A program made the position numbers and the translations under genes. The notes under the pieces are model-generated. The model saw only the letters and a list, made by a program, of their open reading frames with translations, had not been told where the DNA came from and did not search any database. Source: Bradyrhizobium sp. PSBB068 (GTDB lineage: Bacteria; Pseudomonadota; Alphaproteobacteria; Rhizobiales; Xanthobacteraceae). Taken from it: a stretch of 64,000 nt of DNA. How positions within the stretch are numbered: the first letter of the stretch is position 1; each line of letters begins with the position of its first letter. Below are positions 17,121 through 27,092 of this stretch, piece after piece. Location of the stretch: the NCBI GenBank assembly GCA_016839165.1, contig CP069300.1, positions 3,100,001-3,164,000 on the forward strand. Reading direction: 5' to 3'.

Positions 17121-17253
17121 TGAAAATGGAATCGCCACCGAATTGCCGCAACTGCCGAAGGTTCGCGCTGCTCCGTGGTCGCCGCTGCTGGAACTGATCG
17201 GGGGCGCCGCTCGTTTTATGCGGCATGACATCCCGTTCCATGAGGAGTGAACC

Positions 17254-17514
17254 ATGCGAAAATTCTTGATCCCTGCAGTCGCGGCTTTGGCGATTGGTGC
17301 CGCGACACCGGCGCTGGCCTATGATTCTGCCAGCCAGCTCTCCATGCAGGCGGCGCTCGACGTCGCGACCAGCATCGGCATCGTGACGGTGTCCAACACC
17401 GAATTCCTCGGCGACGAATGGGAGATCGAAGGCCGGGATTATCGCGGCCGCTGGATGCAGGTCGATGTCGACGCGCGCACCGGTGAGGTGCGCAACGTGG
17501 ATCGCAGCTGGTAA
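17254..17514 (+). CDS. exported PepSY-domain protein
   Basis: The product has 86 residues; the start follows GAGGAG. The signal peptide is [22 protein letters not shown]. The mature 64 residues are a single PepSY-type unit ([51 protein letters not shown]). PepSY domains often inhibit or sense proteases in the periplasm. A stand-alone PepSY protein of this size is common in Bradyrhizobium. Confidence 0.8.
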   Translation: MRKFLIPAVAALAIGAATPALAYDSASQLSMQAALDVATSIGIVTVSNTEFLGDEWEIEGRDYRGRWMQVDVDARTGEVRNVDRSW

Positions 17515-17696
17515 TCGCGTCCTCACCCACGTGCGAGCTTCCGAACGGCCGGCGGCGCAGGGCGCGCGCCGGCCGTCGTTATCCAGAACTGCGTGGCGCC
17601 GGGCTTTGGCCGAATGGCACAAAGCTGGAGTATGCTCGGTCGCATCATTCCGGGAATCGCCGCCGGCGCGGTGGTCTCGCGAACAGGAGACCGGCC

Positions 17697-18980
17697 ATGA
17701 CAAAACCGTTTCCATCCAGAACCCACATCGGCAACCATCTGCTGCATCCGGAAACCCAGATGCTGAACTACGGCTACGACCCGCAATTGTCGGAAGGCGC
17801 CGTCAAGCCTCCGGTATTCCTCACCTCGACCTTCGTGTTCCGCACCGCCGAGGACGGCAAGGACTTCTTCGATTTCGTCGCGGGCCGGCGCGAGCCTCCG
17901 GAAGGCATGGGGGCGGGGCTGGTCTATTCGCGCTTCAATCATCCGAACAGCGAAATCGTCGAGGACCGTCTCGCGATCTATGAGCGCACCGAGAGCTGCG
18001 CGCTGTTTTCCTCCGGCATGTCGGCGATCTCGACCACGGTGCTCGCCTTCGCGCGGCCGGGGGATGTGATCCTGCACTCACAGCCGCTCTATGGCGGCAC
18101 CGAGACGCTGTTCACCAAGACGCTGGCGGCGTTTTCGATTCAAGCCGTGGGCTTCGCCGACGGCCTCGACGAAAGCGTCGTGCGCGCCGCCGCCGACGAG
18201 GCGATGAAGAAGGGCCGCGTTGCGATGATCTTCATCGAGACGCCGGCCAATCCGACCAACGGCCTGGTCGATATCGCGCTGACCCGGCGTGTCGCCGACG
18301 CGATCGGCAAGGCGCAGGGCTTCACGCCGATCATCGCCTGCGACAACACGCTGCTCGGGCCGGTGTTCCAGCGCCCGATCGAGCACGGCGCCGATCTGTC
18401 ACTGTACTCGCTGACCAAATATGTCGGTGGCCATTCCGATTTGATCGCGGGCGCGGCGCTCGGCTCGAAGAAGCTGATGAAGGACGTCAAGGCGCTGCGC
18501 GGCGCGATCGGCACCCAGCTCGATCCGCATTCCTGCTGGATGATCAGCCGCTCGCTGGAAACGCTCAGCCTGCGCATGGAAAAGGCCGATCGCAATGCGC
18601 GGATCGTCGCCGACTATCTGCGCGACCATCCCAAGGTGGCGACGGTGCATTATCTCGGCCATCACGACCCGGGCTCGCCGGCGGGCCGGGTGTTCGCGAG
18701 CCAGAGCTCTGGCGCCGGTTCGACCTTCTCGTTCGACATCGTCGGCGGGCAGGCGGCCGCGGAGGCGTTCCTCAACAACCTGCAGATATTCAAGCTCGCT
18801 GTGAGCCTCGGCGGCACCGAGTCGCTCGCGAGCCTGCCGGCGACCATGACGCATTCCGGCGTGCCCGCCGATATCAGGACAAAGATCGGCGTGCTCGATA
18901 CCACGATCCGGCTCTCGATCGGGATCGAGCACCCGTCCGATCTGGTCGCCGACATTGCGCAGGCGTTGACCAAGGTGTGA
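17697..18980 (+). CDS. Cys/Met-metabolism PLP enzyme (cystathionine gamma-synthase / methionine gamma-lyase family)
   Basis: The product has 427 residues. The PLP lysine is Lys241 in [12 protein letters not shown], the family signature. Upstream are the phosphate-binding SSGMSAI (about 107-113) and [15 protein letters not shown] with the PLP-ring aspartate in [10 protein letters not shown]. The C-terminal PSLGGTES-type motif reads [20 protein letters not shown]. The family makes or cleaves C-gamma substituents of homoserine or methionine derivatives. Which reaction applies cannot be settled. The gene stands alone. Confidence 0.88.
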   Translation: MTKPFPSRTHIGNHLLHPETQMLNYGYDPQLSEGAVKPPVFLTSTFVFRTAEDGKDFFDFVAGRREPPEGMGAGLVYSRFNHPNSEIVEDRLAIYERTESCALFSSGMSAISTTVLAFARPGDVILHSQPLYGGTETLFTKTLAAFSIQAVGFADGLDESVVRAAADEAMKKGRVAMIFIETPANPTNGLVDIALTRRVADAIGKAQGFTPIIACDNTLLGPVFQRPIEHGADLSLYSLTKYVGGHSDLIAGAALGSKKLMKDVKALRGAIGTQLDPHSCWMISRSLETLSLRMEKADRNARIVADYLRDHPKVATVHYLGHHDPGSPAGRVFASQSSGAGSTFSFDIVGGQAAAEAFLNNLQIFKLAVSLGGTESLASLPATMTHSGVPADIRTKIGVLDTTIRLSIGIEHPSDLVADIAQALTKV

Positions 18981-18983
18981 CTT

Positions 18984-19067
18984 GTAGGATGGGTGGAGCG
19001 AAGCGATACCCATCGCTTCGTATCCGCGGCGCAAAGGATGGGTATCGCTGCGCTCCACCCATCCTAC
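18984..19067. repeat. long intergenic palindrome (TAGGATGGGTGGAGCGAAGC type)
   Basis: The left arm (TAGGATGGGTGGAGCGAAGC followed by GATACCCATC) is nearly perfectly complementary to the right arm (GATGGGTATCGCTGCGCTCC followed by ACCCATCCTA). It fills the whole gap between the convergent genes ending at 18980 and 19071 and can act as a bidirectional terminator. This motif is highly repeated in Bradyrhizobium. Confidence 0.8.
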
Positions 19068-19070
19068 GCC

Positions 19071-20060
19071 CTACGGCGTGATCCCGCCGGCTTTCGCGAT
19101 CAGCTCGAACGAGCGCAGCCGCTGCTGGTGATCGTAGACGTCGGACACGATCATCAACTCGTCGGCGCCGGTCTCGGCGACCAGCGCGTCCATCCCGGCG
19201 CGCACCGTCTCGGGTGAGCCGATGATGGAGCGCTCCAGCATCCGCGTCGCCTGGACCTTCTCCTGTGGCGACCAGTAGCTCTCGATGTCGTCGATCGGCG
19301 GCTGACTCAGGCCGCGCGTGCCGCGGAAGATGTTGGTGAATGACATCTGCTGCGTGGTGGCGAGGCGTCGCGCTTCGGCGTCGGTATCGGCGGCGATGAT
19401 GTTGACACCGACCATGGTGTAAGGCTGCGCGAGCTGCTCCGACGGCTTGAAGCGGGCGCGGTAGATCTGCAGCGCCTGGAGCAACAGCTCGGGCGCGAAG
19501 TGCGAGGCGAAGGCGTAGGGCAGGCCGAGCTCACCGGCCAGCATCGCACCGAAGTTGCTCGAGCCGAGGATCCACAGCGGCACGTCGGTGCCCGCAGCCG
19601 GCACCGCCTGGATGCGCTGGTTGGGGCCGGCGGCGGCGAGAAAGGCCTGCACCTCGAGCACGTCCTGCGGAAAGTTCTCGGCCGATTCCGGCGTGCGGCG
19701 CAGCGCGCGCAAGGTGAGCTGATCGGTGCCCGGTGCGCGGCCGAGGCCAAGGTCGATGCGGTCCGGAAACAGCCGCGCCAGCGTGCCGAACTGCTCGGCA
19801 ATGACGTAGGGCGCATGGTTCGGCAGCATGATGCCGCCGGCGCCGACCCGGATGGTGCTGGTGCCCGCCGCGATATGCCCGATCACGACCGACGTCGCGG
19901 CGCTGGCGATCCCCGCCATGTTGTGGTGCTCCGCCACCCAGATCCGGCGATAACCCAGGGCCTCGGCATGGCGGGCGACATCGCGCGCATTGTACAGCGC
20001 GCCGCGCGCGTCGGTGTCCTCGGTGACGCGGACGAGATCAAGGATGGAGAGGGCGGCCAC
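19071..20060 (-). CDS. LLM-class flavin-dependent oxidoreductase
   Basis: The product has 329 residues. It shows the luciferase-like TIM-barrel pattern: [40 protein letters not shown] (about 32-51), [38 protein letters not shown] and [11 protein letters not shown]. This is the subgroup of the E. coli YhbW type, about 330 residues long. It uses reduced FMN; the substrate is unknown. The gene is monocistronic. Confidence 0.88.
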   Translation of the reverse strand: MAALSILDLVRVTEDTDARGALYNARDVARHAEALGYRRIWVAEHHNMAGIASAATSVVIGHIAAGTSTIRVGAGGIMLPNHAPYVIAEQFGTLARLFPDRIDLGLGRAPGTDQLTLRALRRTPESAENFPQDVLEVQAFLAAAGPNQRIQAVPAAGTDVPLWILGSSNFGAMLAGELGLPYAFASHFAPELLLQALQIYRARFKPSEQLAQPYTMVGVNIIAADTDAEARRLATTQQMSFTNIFRGTRGLSQPPIDDIESYWSPQEKVQATRMLERSIIGSPETVRAGMDALVAETGADELMIVSDVYDHQQRLRSFELIAKAGGITP

Positions 20061-20489
20061 GGCGGCTCCGGAACGTTGCGGACTGGAGCCGGTGGTATCT
20101 GGCTGTGTCCAGGTGAGGGCGAAACGGCGCGGGCAGCCGATTCATGCAGATGCATATGGATACGGTCCGCGTGCGGGTCAATCGGGCGGATGCGACCGGG
20201 GGTATTCGCCATTGATGGCGACGGCGCGAAGCGACGCGTCCCAAAATATCGAAAACAACCCCATGCAAAGGGCGGGCGGCCGCCGGAACTCCGAAAAGCG
20301 ACTTGACCCGTCGGGCAACTCAGCGATACATTTCCATTATTCCGAAATCGTGCGGGTGCCCGCCGTTTGCCGGCCACCGCCGGAGAACCGTCGCGTCACG
20401 CCCCAGACGATCGCGGCGGCGAAGGCGATGTGCTCGGTGCGGCGCACGATAGAAAATGAGCAATGTTCAAGCTTTATCTTGGACGAACG
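20061..20489. other. intergenic region, no gene recognised
   Basis: About 430 bp upstream of the LLM gene. It contains AAAATATCGAAAACAACCCC and GCGACTTGACCCGTCGGGCA (20246-20324), phrases I associate with dispersed Bradyrhizobium repeats, but the match rests on memory. No reading frame looks like a protein. Confidence 0.4.
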
Positions 20490-20545
20490 GCGCGGAAGCT
20501 TCACCTCTCCCATGGGAGCCCCGATGGGGAGAGGTGAACCGGGAT
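20490..20545. repeat. intergenic hairpin repeat (TTCACCTCTCCC type), copy 1
   Basis: TTCACCTCTCCC at 20500-20511 pairs exactly with GGGAGAGGTGAA at 20527-20538. A flanking AGCCGATTCAAGCCAATCTG block at about 20554-20573 resembles the flank of the second copy at 22480-22525, so the two are the same element in opposite orientation. The remaining 230 bp up to 20775 hold no clear gene. Confidence 0.65.
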
Positions 20546-20774
20546 CGCGCCGAGCCGATTCAAGCCAATCTGATCGCGCTTCGACTGCTCACGTCGCGGC
20601 TCAGAGCGCGCAGGGCGTCTTGGCAGCGCGCGACTTGCCGAAAATGTGCTGATGGTGGCGCTTACGCCTGCGGCCGATCCAACCTACCTTTGCCGGGCGC
20701 CGACCGCCCAGCCTTAACCGATCCGATCCGGAGCGTGACCAATTCCCCAACTCATTTTCGGCCTGACCAGCCTC

Positions 20775-21866
20775 TTGATCCTGGCCCGTTTCATCTGGCC
20801 GCTCGACTGGCCGCTGCCGGCTAAGATCGTCGCAGCCTTGCTCGTGCTGGTCGCCCTGCAGTTTCACCGCTGGAACAGGCTGTCGTCGGGATCGGAATTC
20901 TCGCCGGAGTTTCCGCGTCCGGTGGTCGCGCTGTTCAACTGGGCGTTCGGTGCGGTGATGCTGCTGGCGCTGCTGCAGCTGGCGCTCGATGCTGGATTGA
21001 TCGTCGCCGCGGTGATCCATGGCGGCTTTGTGGGGGCGCCGGACGGCGTCCGCTACGCGCTTGCCGGCGTGGCGGCCGCAGCCGCCGCGATCGGCGTCCA
21101 TCAGGCGATGCGCATTCCGCCATTGAAGGATGTCGAGGTCGCGATCCGCGGACTGCCGCCAGAGTTCGACGGCTACACCATCCTGCAACTGACCGACCTG
21201 CACATCAGCCGGCTGTTTCCCGCGTCATGGGCGCGCGAGGTGGTCGCGCGATCGAACAAGCTCGACGTCGACCTGATTGCGATCACCGGCGACCTGATCG
21301 ACGGCAGCATTGACGCGCGGCGCAACGACATCGCGCCGCTGCAGGACCTCATGGCCGCCGACGGTGTCTACGTGATCTCGGGCAATCACGAATATATCTT
21401 CGGCTATGACGCCTGGATGGCGCACTACGCCGCACTCGGCCTGCGCTCGCTCGAGAACAGCCGCATCACGCTCGAACGCGGCGGCGGCCGCCTGGTGATC
21501 GCGGGCATTACCGACCGTGCGTCGCGCCGCAGGAAGCATCCGGTCCGCGATCTTGCCGCGGTGCTCGCCGGCTCGCCTGAGGGCGCGCCCGTCATCCTGC
21601 TCGATCACCAGCCGAGCGATGCCCGCAACGCAGCTCGGCTCGGCGTCGCCCTGCAACTCTCCGGGCACACCCATGGCGGATTGATCATCGGCATCGACCG
21701 GCTGGCCGCGCCCGCCAATGCCGGATTCGTCTCGGGCCGCTACGACGTCGACGGCATGACGCTCTACGTCAACAACGGCACCGCGCTCTGGCCGGGCTTC
21801 GCCGTGCGGCTCGGCCGGCCGTCCGAATTGACGCGGATCACGTTGCGGGTGGCTGATGATGCCTGA
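20775..21866 (+). CDS. membrane-anchored metallophosphoesterase (YkuE/YaeI-like)
   Basis: At least 363 residues. Three hydrophobic segments occupy the first 110 residues. The calcineurin-like domain (about 120-363) has all metal motifs: LTDLHIS, ITGDLIDG, SGNHEYIFG, LLDHQP and LSGHTHGG. Related enzymes act on phosphoesters such as UDP-diacylglucosamine at the membrane. The TTG at 20775 is the first ordinary start codon but lacks a ribosome site. An ATT at 20742, 8 nt after GGAG, would add 11 residues (IPQLIFGLTSL) that extend the first helix naturally. Confidence 0.85.
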   Translation: MILARFIWPLDWPLPAKIVAALLVLVALQFHRWNRLSSGSEFSPEFPRPVVALFNWAFGAVMLLALLQLALDAGLIVAAVIHGGFVGAPDGVRYALAGVAAAAAAIGVHQAMRIPPLKDVEVAIRGLPPEFDGYTILQLTDLHISRLFPASWAREVVARSNKLDVDLIAITGDLIDGSIDARRNDIAPLQDLMAADGVYVISGNHEYIFGYDAWMAHYAALGLRSLENSRITLERGGGRLVIAGITDRASRRRKHPVRDLAAVLAGSPEGAPVILLDHQPSDARNAARLGVALQLSGHTHGGLIIGIDRLAAPANAGFVSGRYDVDGMTLYVNNGTALWPGFAVRLGRPSELTRITLRVADDA

Positions 21867-21904
21867 GTGATGTGTGACGGATGCGATGATGCTATTGCGA
21901 GGTC

Positions 21905-22020
21905 GGTGTCATCACCCGCGAAAGCGGGTGATCCGGTATTCCAGAGACGCCGGCGCTGGAGCCGAATGGCCGCGGCGTACTGGATCGCCCGGGTGTAGGT
22001 GAGGGCACAGCTTCGCGTTC
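21905..22020. repeat. intergenic repeat with ATCACCCGC/GCGGGTGAT hairpin
   Basis: A perfect 9-bp stem around GAAA at 21911-21932 is followed by ATCCGGTATTCCAGAGACGC and a GC-rich tail. I know this arrangement as a common Bradyrhizobium intergenic element. It lies in the 310-bp gap between the phosphoesterase and gapR genes, which holds no other feature that I can see. Confidence 0.7.
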
Positions 22021-22175
22021 TCACAACATGATTTGTCCGAGCTGTGCTCCTCGTCTCGTTGCGAGCAAAGCAATGTATGGTTCAAGCTATCAACAAACCG
22101 CCGCGACGCCGTTTGCTTAACACATTGGTCATCTCTTTGCTCGCATTTTCACGACCTCATTCAGCAGGAGGCACC

Positions 22176-22448
22176 ATGTCCGACATCACCATTCCCGGCG
22201 GAAAAATTCGTTCCTTCGTCGAGCGGATCGAGAACCTGGACACCGAGATCCAGGAACTCAGCGAGCAGAAGAAGGAAGTCTTCTCGGAAGCGAAGGGCGA
22301 CGGCTTCGACGTCAAGATCCTCAAGGAGATCATCAAGCTACGCAAGCAGGACCAGGACGAGCGCGACGAGCGCGAAAGCCTGCTCGATCTCTATATGCGC
22401 GCGATGGAAACCGCGCCGGCAGAGGACAAGACCGCGAAAGCGGCGTGA
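22176..22448 (+). CDS. gapR: GapR-family nucleoid-associated protein (DUF2312)
   Basis: The product has 90 residues from the ATG at 22176, preceded by CAGGAGGCACC. It matches GapR in length and pattern: GGKIRSFVERIENLDTEIQE, LSEQKKEVFSEAKGDGFDVK and ILKEIIKLRKQDQDERDERE. GapR of Caulobacter encircles overtwisted, AT-rich DNA ahead of replication and transcription forks. It is nearly universal in alphaproteobacteria; some genomes have several copies. Confidence 0.88.
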   Translation: MSDITIPGGKIRSFVERIENLDTEIQELSEQKKEVFSEAKGDGFDVKILKEIIKLRKQDQDERDERESLLDLYMRAMETAPAEDKTAKAA

Positions 22449-22489
22449 CGCCTTCCTCGAGCACGATGAGTTTGAATTGAATCGGTTCG

Positions 22490-22530
22490 GCTCCGCACGA
22501 CTTCACCTCTCCCAAGGGAGAGGTGGTTCG
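22490..22530. repeat. intergenic hairpin repeat (CACCTCTCCC type), copy 2
   Basis: CACCTCTCCC and GGGAGAGGTG (22504-22525) pair perfectly across an AA loop. The flank GAATTGAATCGGTTCGGCTC precedes it, as in copy 1 read from the other strand. It lies between two convergent genes and may terminate both. Confidence 0.65.
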
Positions 22531-22572
22531 CCGCCGTCGATCCCGGTTCAACCTAATCCCGTCCCACTCCGG

Positions 22573-23175
22573 TCAGCGGAGCGACCAGGCGATGCCGAGG
22601 AGGGCGGCGGAGAGAAGCCCGAGGGCGACGAACCATCGGTGGTATCTCTCGATCAATTGCAGTAATCGCGATCCCAAAAGCCGGACCAGGGCGGCAACGA
22701 TCGCAAAATGCAGCAGGCGGCCGAGCACGGCCGCGACCGTGAAGGTCCAGAGGTTCATCGACGCCACGCCTGCGGCAATGGCGATGAACTTGAACGGAAT
22801 CGGAGTGAAGCTCTTGGCGATGATGATCCAGACTCCCCAGTCTTCAACGAGGTTCTGGTAGCGCCGAAAGTTGTCGGCCTGGCCGTAGATCTCGACCAGC
22901 GTCTGTCCGACCGCCGTCCAGGCAAAATATCCGATCCCATAGCCGACCAGGGCTCCGGCCGATGACGCCACGACACAGACGGTGCACAGGAGCAAACTCC
23001 GCTCCGGACGTATGAGCAGCATCGGGACGAGGAGCAGGTCGGGCAAGACAGGTAGAACCGAACTGTCCGCAAACGCGATCAGCGCGAGCAGTACGAGGCC
23101 GGTCCGACTGCCTGAGAACGCTTCAGCGCGGCGTCGCCAGACGTCGCGGTTCGTGGAAAACAGACGCATGATCAT
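22573..23175 (-). CDS. YqaA/DedA-like membrane protein (VTT domain)
   Basis: The product has 200 residues from one of two close ATG codons (23175 or 23169). It has about four hydrophobic segments and the VTT-domain hallmarks: SSVLPVLPDLLLVPMLL (re-entrant loop, about 36-52), a glycine motif GALVGYGIGYFAW and IIIAKSFTPIPFKFIAIAAG (second re-entrant loop). YqaA-like proteins belong to the DedA superfamily of lipid transporters, such as undecaprenyl-phosphate flippases. An UppP-type phosphatase gene lies 1 kb away. Confidence 0.8.
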   Translation of the reverse strand: MIMRLFSTNRDVWRRRAEAFSGSRTGLVLLALIAFADSSVLPVLPDLLLVPMLLIRPERSLLLCTVCVVASSAGALVGYGIGYFAWTAVGQTLVEIYGQADNFRRYQNLVEDWGVWIIIAKSFTPIPFKFIAIAAGVASMNLWTFTVAAVLGRLLHFAIVAALVRLLGSRLLQLIERYHRWFVALGLLSAALLGIAWSLR

Positions 23176-23593
23176 CCATCGACCAGCAATGCGCACGCCA
23201 CGCAAGAAAATAGTTCGGCATCGCGTGCCTCCAGTGTACGTCCATCCCCGCTCGAGGTGAAACAGCGCGAGCTCATCCAGCTGCAAAAGTCGGGAATGTT
23301 CCGGTCTTGTGGGCGCTACCCTGGATCGATCGGACGACACGCGGCGTCGCCGAACCGAAACTTGCTCGCCTCTGCTGACATTGCGGCATAAGCGCACACA
23401 ATCGCGTGTCGCGGGCAAGGCAGCGAAATTATCTGGCGCATGTAAGGACGGTGTAAGTCGGCGACCGTATGACATATCGGCGGCGGTCCCTGCGGCAAGA
23501 CGACTGCAAGGCTGCGCTTGAGGACATGGACGAGCCTCACGCGGCGTGCCGCTTGCGATGGTCCAAATCAGGAGCCCGTGCGGCGAAGCTGAA
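23176..23593. other. intergenic region, no gene recognised
   Basis: About 420 bp between divergent genes. Reading frames exist on both strands but none has a plausible start, domain or codon pattern. It should contain the promoters of both neighbours; no element could be fixed. Confidence 0.4.
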
Positions 23594-23944
23594 ATGCGAA
23601 GTGGCGTGCAGGTGGCGTGCATCACTGCCTTGGCTTGGTCGGCATCTGGCGGCTCCGCGCAAGCAGCGGAATGGCGCTATTGCCTTGCGCTCTCTCAGGC
23701 CGAGCAGAGAGTCTACATGTCGTACCCGTTCCAATGCGCCACCGACGATTTTCAGAAGCTGGAGCGCGTGCTTCGAGAGTCACTTACCCGTGCGGGCGTT
23801 CCGGTCGACACCGTGCAGTGTCCGCGGGGCGGCGATGAGCGCAGCATCCTGGCGATGCGCGACCACGCCATCGCGTTCAATCGACAGACGCAGATCACCG
23901 CGGTCGATGTCAAATGGCGTCCCGGCGCGCGTCTTTGCGAATGA
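23594..23944 (+). CDS. exported cysteine-containing protein of unknown function
   Basis: The product has 116 residues if started at the ATG at 23594. It begins with a signal-like segment (MRSGVQVACITALAWSASGG followed by SAQA). The mature part has EWRYCLALSQAEQRVYMSYP, FQCATDDFQKLERVLR and VDTVQCPRGGDERSILAMRD, with four cysteines including the final LCE. Upstream GTG or ATG codons would lengthen the N-terminus by up to 16 residues. Secretion is likely; the function is unknown. Confidence 0.6.
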   Translation: MRSGVQVACITALAWSASGGSAQAAEWRYCLALSQAEQRVYMSYPFQCATDDFQKLERVLRESLTRAGVPVDTVQCPRGGDERSILAMRDHAIAFNRQTQITAVDVKWRPGARLCE

Positions 23945-24048
23945 GAGTGCCTTGCGGCTCCCGACGCTCCGGCTGACGTGCCCACGAGCGCGCTTGATGC
24001 GCAGTCGAGATCAACACGCCGAGCAAGCAGCACAGCGAACGGGAACCA

Positions 24049-24918
24049 ATGGCTAGCACCTGCACGCAAGGAATCGACACGGGCTTCGTCGCGCTCGGCT
24101 ATGGAAAGGTTGCCGCGCTCGGGGTCCTGCAAGGAATAACCGAGCTGCTGCCGATCTCGTCCACGGCGCACATGCGGCTGGTGCCGGCCGTTCTGGGTTG
24201 GCCGGATCCGGGATCGGCGTTCTCTGCGGCCATGCAGCTTGCCGCGGTTGCAGCCGTCGTCAGCTATTTTTGGCGGGACGTGCGCGCCCTTGCGACCAAC
24301 TCCGTTGCCGCAATGGCGCGGGGACAATTCCAGGACCGCTGGTTTCGTCTCGCACTGTGGATCGTTCTGGCAACGATCCCGATCGCCGTCGCGGGATTGC
24401 TGGCGTCCGGGCTCCTGAACGCCTGCAATTCGCCGCTTCGCAGCGTCGTGGTGATCGGTTGGGCCTGCGTTGCGATGGCGCTGCTGCTCGGTGCGGCGGA
24501 GATCCATGCCAGGCATCGGCGGACGATCGGCGAAGCCGGCTTTTTCGATGCGATGCTGGTGGGACTGGCTCAGGTGGGCGCTCTGATCCCCGGCGTCTCG
24601 CGTTCGGGTTCAACCCTGACGGCGGCGCTTGCGCTCGGCTTCAAACGGGACGAGGCCGCGCGCTTCTCGTTTCTGCTGGGTTTGCCTGCGATCACCCTGG
24701 CCGGCCTCAAGGAATTGTGGGAGCTGTACCATCTTCATCTCGACCTTCATGCCTGGTCGGTTCTGATTGTCGGCCTCGCGGTTGCCTCCGTCTCGGCATT
24801 CGTCGGGATCTGGAGCCTGATGCGCGTGCTTGAACGCTTCTCCAGCTGGCCTTTCGTGATCTATCGCTTCGTCCTCGGCCTCGTCATCCTCGCAGGCGCA
24901 GCGGCGGGAGTTCTTTGA
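24049..24918 (+). CDS. uppP: undecaprenyl-diphosphatase
   Basis: The product has 289 residues with about eight hydrophobic segments. Both family motifs are intact: QGITELLPISSTAHM (about 26-40) and PGVSRSGST (about 180-188), which together form the periplasmic active site. The enzyme dephosphorylates C55-PP to recycle the lipid carrier of peptidoglycan and O-antigen synthesis and can give bacitracin resistance. Genomes of this group often have more than one UppP; this one is monocistronic. Confidence 0.92.
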   Translation: MASTCTQGIDTGFVALGYGKVAALGVLQGITELLPISSTAHMRLVPAVLGWPDPGSAFSAAMQLAAVAAVVSYFWRDVRALATNSVAAMARGQFQDRWFRLALWIVLATIPIAVAGLLASGLLNACNSPLRSVVVIGWACVAMALLLGAAEIHARHRRTIGEAGFFDAMLVGLAQVGALIPGVSRSGSTLTAALALGFKRDEAARFSFLLGLPAITLAGLKELWELYHLHLDLHAWSVLIVGLAVASVSAFVGIWSLMRVLERFSSWPFVIYRFVLGLVILAGAAAGVL

Positions 24919-25033
24919 GCTGGAGTGTGGGGCAGGCTGAGCGCAGATCTCCGGTGCATCATTCCTTGATCTCATTTCGGACGCTTTTGTGCGGCGATGG
25001 TTGGCGAAAGACACAAGGCAGGGTGATCGGGAC

Positions 25034-25435
25034 ATGGTGATGCTTTCGCGAAGGCCCGTCATTGTCGCGGCCATGCTCGTGCTCGGAGCTTTACCGGTCT
25101 GCGCGCAGCAAAGCGCCGAGTTTGATGCATGCATGGACAAGGCCGAGGGGGTGTCGACCAAGATGCTCGACTGCGGCAAGGCCGAAATCGGCAAGTGGGA
25201 CACGCGGCTCAACACCGCCTATCAAGCCCTTCTCGCCGGCTCGAAGGGCGACGCCCACGCGCAATTGCTGACCGAGCAGCGGGCCTGGCTGAAGCATCAC
25301 CTCAGCGAAACCCATCGCCTCGCCGCGGATCCCGACAACGGCTCCGTCGCGTTCCTCGATTCCCAGGCATTCGAATTGAAGGACATATCCGACCGCACGC
25401 TGCTGCTCGAAAAGCGCGTCCAGGCTGCGCGGTAG
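25034..25435 (+). CDS. exported DUF1311 (LprI-like) protein
   Basis: The product has 133 residues from the ATG at 25034. The signal peptide is MVMLSRRPVIVAAMLVLGAL ending PVCA. The DUF1311 pattern follows: FDACMDKAEGVSTKMLDCGK, AEIGKWDTRLNTAYQALLAG and LLTEQRAWLKHHLSE. Members such as LprI inhibit lysozyme; others are of unknown role. The family has a four-helix fold held by disulfides. Confidence 0.82.
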   Translation: MVMLSRRPVIVAAMLVLGALPVCAQQSAEFDACMDKAEGVSTKMLDCGKAEIGKWDTRLNTAYQALLAGSKGDAHAQLLTEQRAWLKHHLSETHRLAADPDNGSVAFLDSQAFELKDISDRTLLLEKRVQAAR

Positions 25436-25933
25436 ACGGCACCGCTTTGATCGTCAGCGAGAAGGGCGGGCGGGCGACTTGTCCGCCGTAGCCCATTGAG
25501 CGAAGGCGGAAGCGTGAGGCGTCTTCGGCGACCGCGCTCAATTCACCATGTCACCGGTCGTTTCCTTTCAGCGCCTTGCGCGGCAGATGGTTAACGAAGC
25601 AGGACGCGATGCCCCTCCGAACCGGAGGTCAGGCCGAAAGAACGGCGTCGAGTTCGGTCGCTGCGCATCGATCGCGATCCAGTTTCTCTATGGCCTGCTT
25701 CCGTGACCTGAAACGACGCGGGCGAAATTGCTTTACGATTAATCATTCGGCGACATTTGGCTTTCAAAGAGCAGGGTACGTGTCGTACCGTCAGCCTGCA
25801 GCGCGCTCTGACGCGGCTGGCAGCAGGTTACCGCGAGCGCAATGCGCTCCATGTCGAACGAGCAACCATCAAGCCGCGCACTTCAATGTCTGCTTCGGGT
25901 TGCGCGACGCTCCAATAGAGTCTTCGATAAAAA
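25436..25933. other. intergenic region with a GTCCGCC/GGCGGA hairpin repeat
   Basis: About 500 bp without a convincing gene. At 25475-25515, CTTGTCCGCC and GGCGGAAG flank GTAGCCCATTGAGCGAA, a form I associate with a common Bradyrhizobium intergenic repeat. The stretch just before 25934 is AT-richer than its surroundings and probably carries the acyltransferase promoter. Confidence 0.45.
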
Positions 25934-26995
25934 ATGACCGCAAACAAGCCCGTTAGCCCAACTGCGTACCTGGATCTGCTGCGCGCCGTCGCAATCGTCC
26001 TGGTGGTCAATTCGCATTTGGATGATCTCTACCCGATTCACCAACTGGGCACGGGCGGCGTATTCGGCAATGAGCTGTTCTTCTTCATTTCGGGATACGG
26101 GCTGTATTTGAGTTATCAGGCGAGCAAGGAGCCGATTGGAGGCTGGCTCATCCGACGGCTGCATCGCGTGTACGAGCCGCTCTTTGTCGTCGCGACTTTC
26201 CTTGTGCTGGTTGGCGACGCTCCCATGCACAGCTTCGCCGACTTCTTCTGGCTGTACGTGATACCGCTGCAATTCTGGTTTCTTCCAACCATTGTCGGTT
26301 GTTACGTTCCGGTCTACCTCATCATGTCGAAGATGGAGACGAAAAGGGCTTTCGCGTATCTCTTCGCCGCATTGGCCATTGCATATGTTCTTCTATTCTC
26401 GATCTTTGCTGAAAAGACCAGCTGGCTCACCGAGCACTACAATGTGCAGACGGAAGTAACTCTTCCACTGCGCATCATTTTCTACTTCGGCACCATGGTC
26501 ATGGGTGTTTATGCAGCCCGGTTTCATGCCAACACCAAGGGCAAGATCACCGATCTGGTTTGGCTGCTGATCTCTATCGCCGGCTTTTATCTCTTCGTGG
26601 GCAGCCTTGGGCGTTTCATCCCATTCGAAGTGCAGATCCTGGATCGGATTCCGGCGCTTGCGTTCGTTGTTTTCGCTTTCCGTTTCGCGCGCTATCCATG
26701 GCTCGAGCAGTTTGTCGCCAACTATCTGAGTGCTCCTGTCACGCTTCTGGCTGGAGTTGCACTGCAAATCTACCTCACGCACGACTTCATCCTTCGCCAG
26801 GATGCGCTTCGAGAAATTCCATTTCCCGTCAACATCATGGTCTTCTGTGTAGCTACGCTGGCGCTGTCGGTTCTATTTGAGAAGCTCAGCCTAAGGCCGA
26901 GGAAGAAAAGGCAGCGACTTAAGGAGCCGTCGCAGGACGTGGCAACGATGGGTGCGAACGTCGGTCCCGGTGCCGGACAAGGCCAGACCTCCTGA
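25934..26995 (+). CDS. acyltransferase-3-family membrane protein
   Basis: The product has 353 residues with about ten membrane helices. It has the acyltransferase-3 start pattern YLDLLRAVAIVLVVNSHLDD (about 12-31, the His being the usual catalytic position) and GGVFGNELFFFISGYGLYLSY. Such enzymes O-acetylate or O-succinylate exopolysaccharide, O-antigen or Nod factors. Base composition is slightly lower in GC than upstream, common for surface-polysaccharide genes. The VpsF-like gene 240 bp downstream supports a polysaccharide role. Confidence 0.85.
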   Translation: MTANKPVSPTAYLDLLRAVAIVLVVNSHLDDLYPIHQLGTGGVFGNELFFFISGYGLYLSYQASKEPIGGWLIRRLHRVYEPLFVVATFLVLVGDAPMHSFADFFWLYVIPLQFWFLPTIVGCYVPVYLIMSKMETKRAFAYLFAALAIAYVLLFSIFAEKTSWLTEHYNVQTEVTLPLRIIFYFGTMVMGVYAARFHANTKGKITDLVWLLISIAGFYLFVGSLGRFIPFEVQILDRIPALAFVVFAFRFARYPWLEQFVANYLSAPVTLLAGVALQIYLTHDFILRQDALREIPFPVNIMVFCVATLALSVLFEKLSLRPRKKRQRLKEPSQDVATMGANVGPGAGQGQTS

Positions 26996-27092
26996 TGTCC
27001 GCCTTTTGAGCGCGCCGCCAACTGGGTTAATGGAGCGTTAACTTGCTTGCCGTATCCCGTGCGGATTGAGGTAGGGCTCGGTTGAGGCGCTC

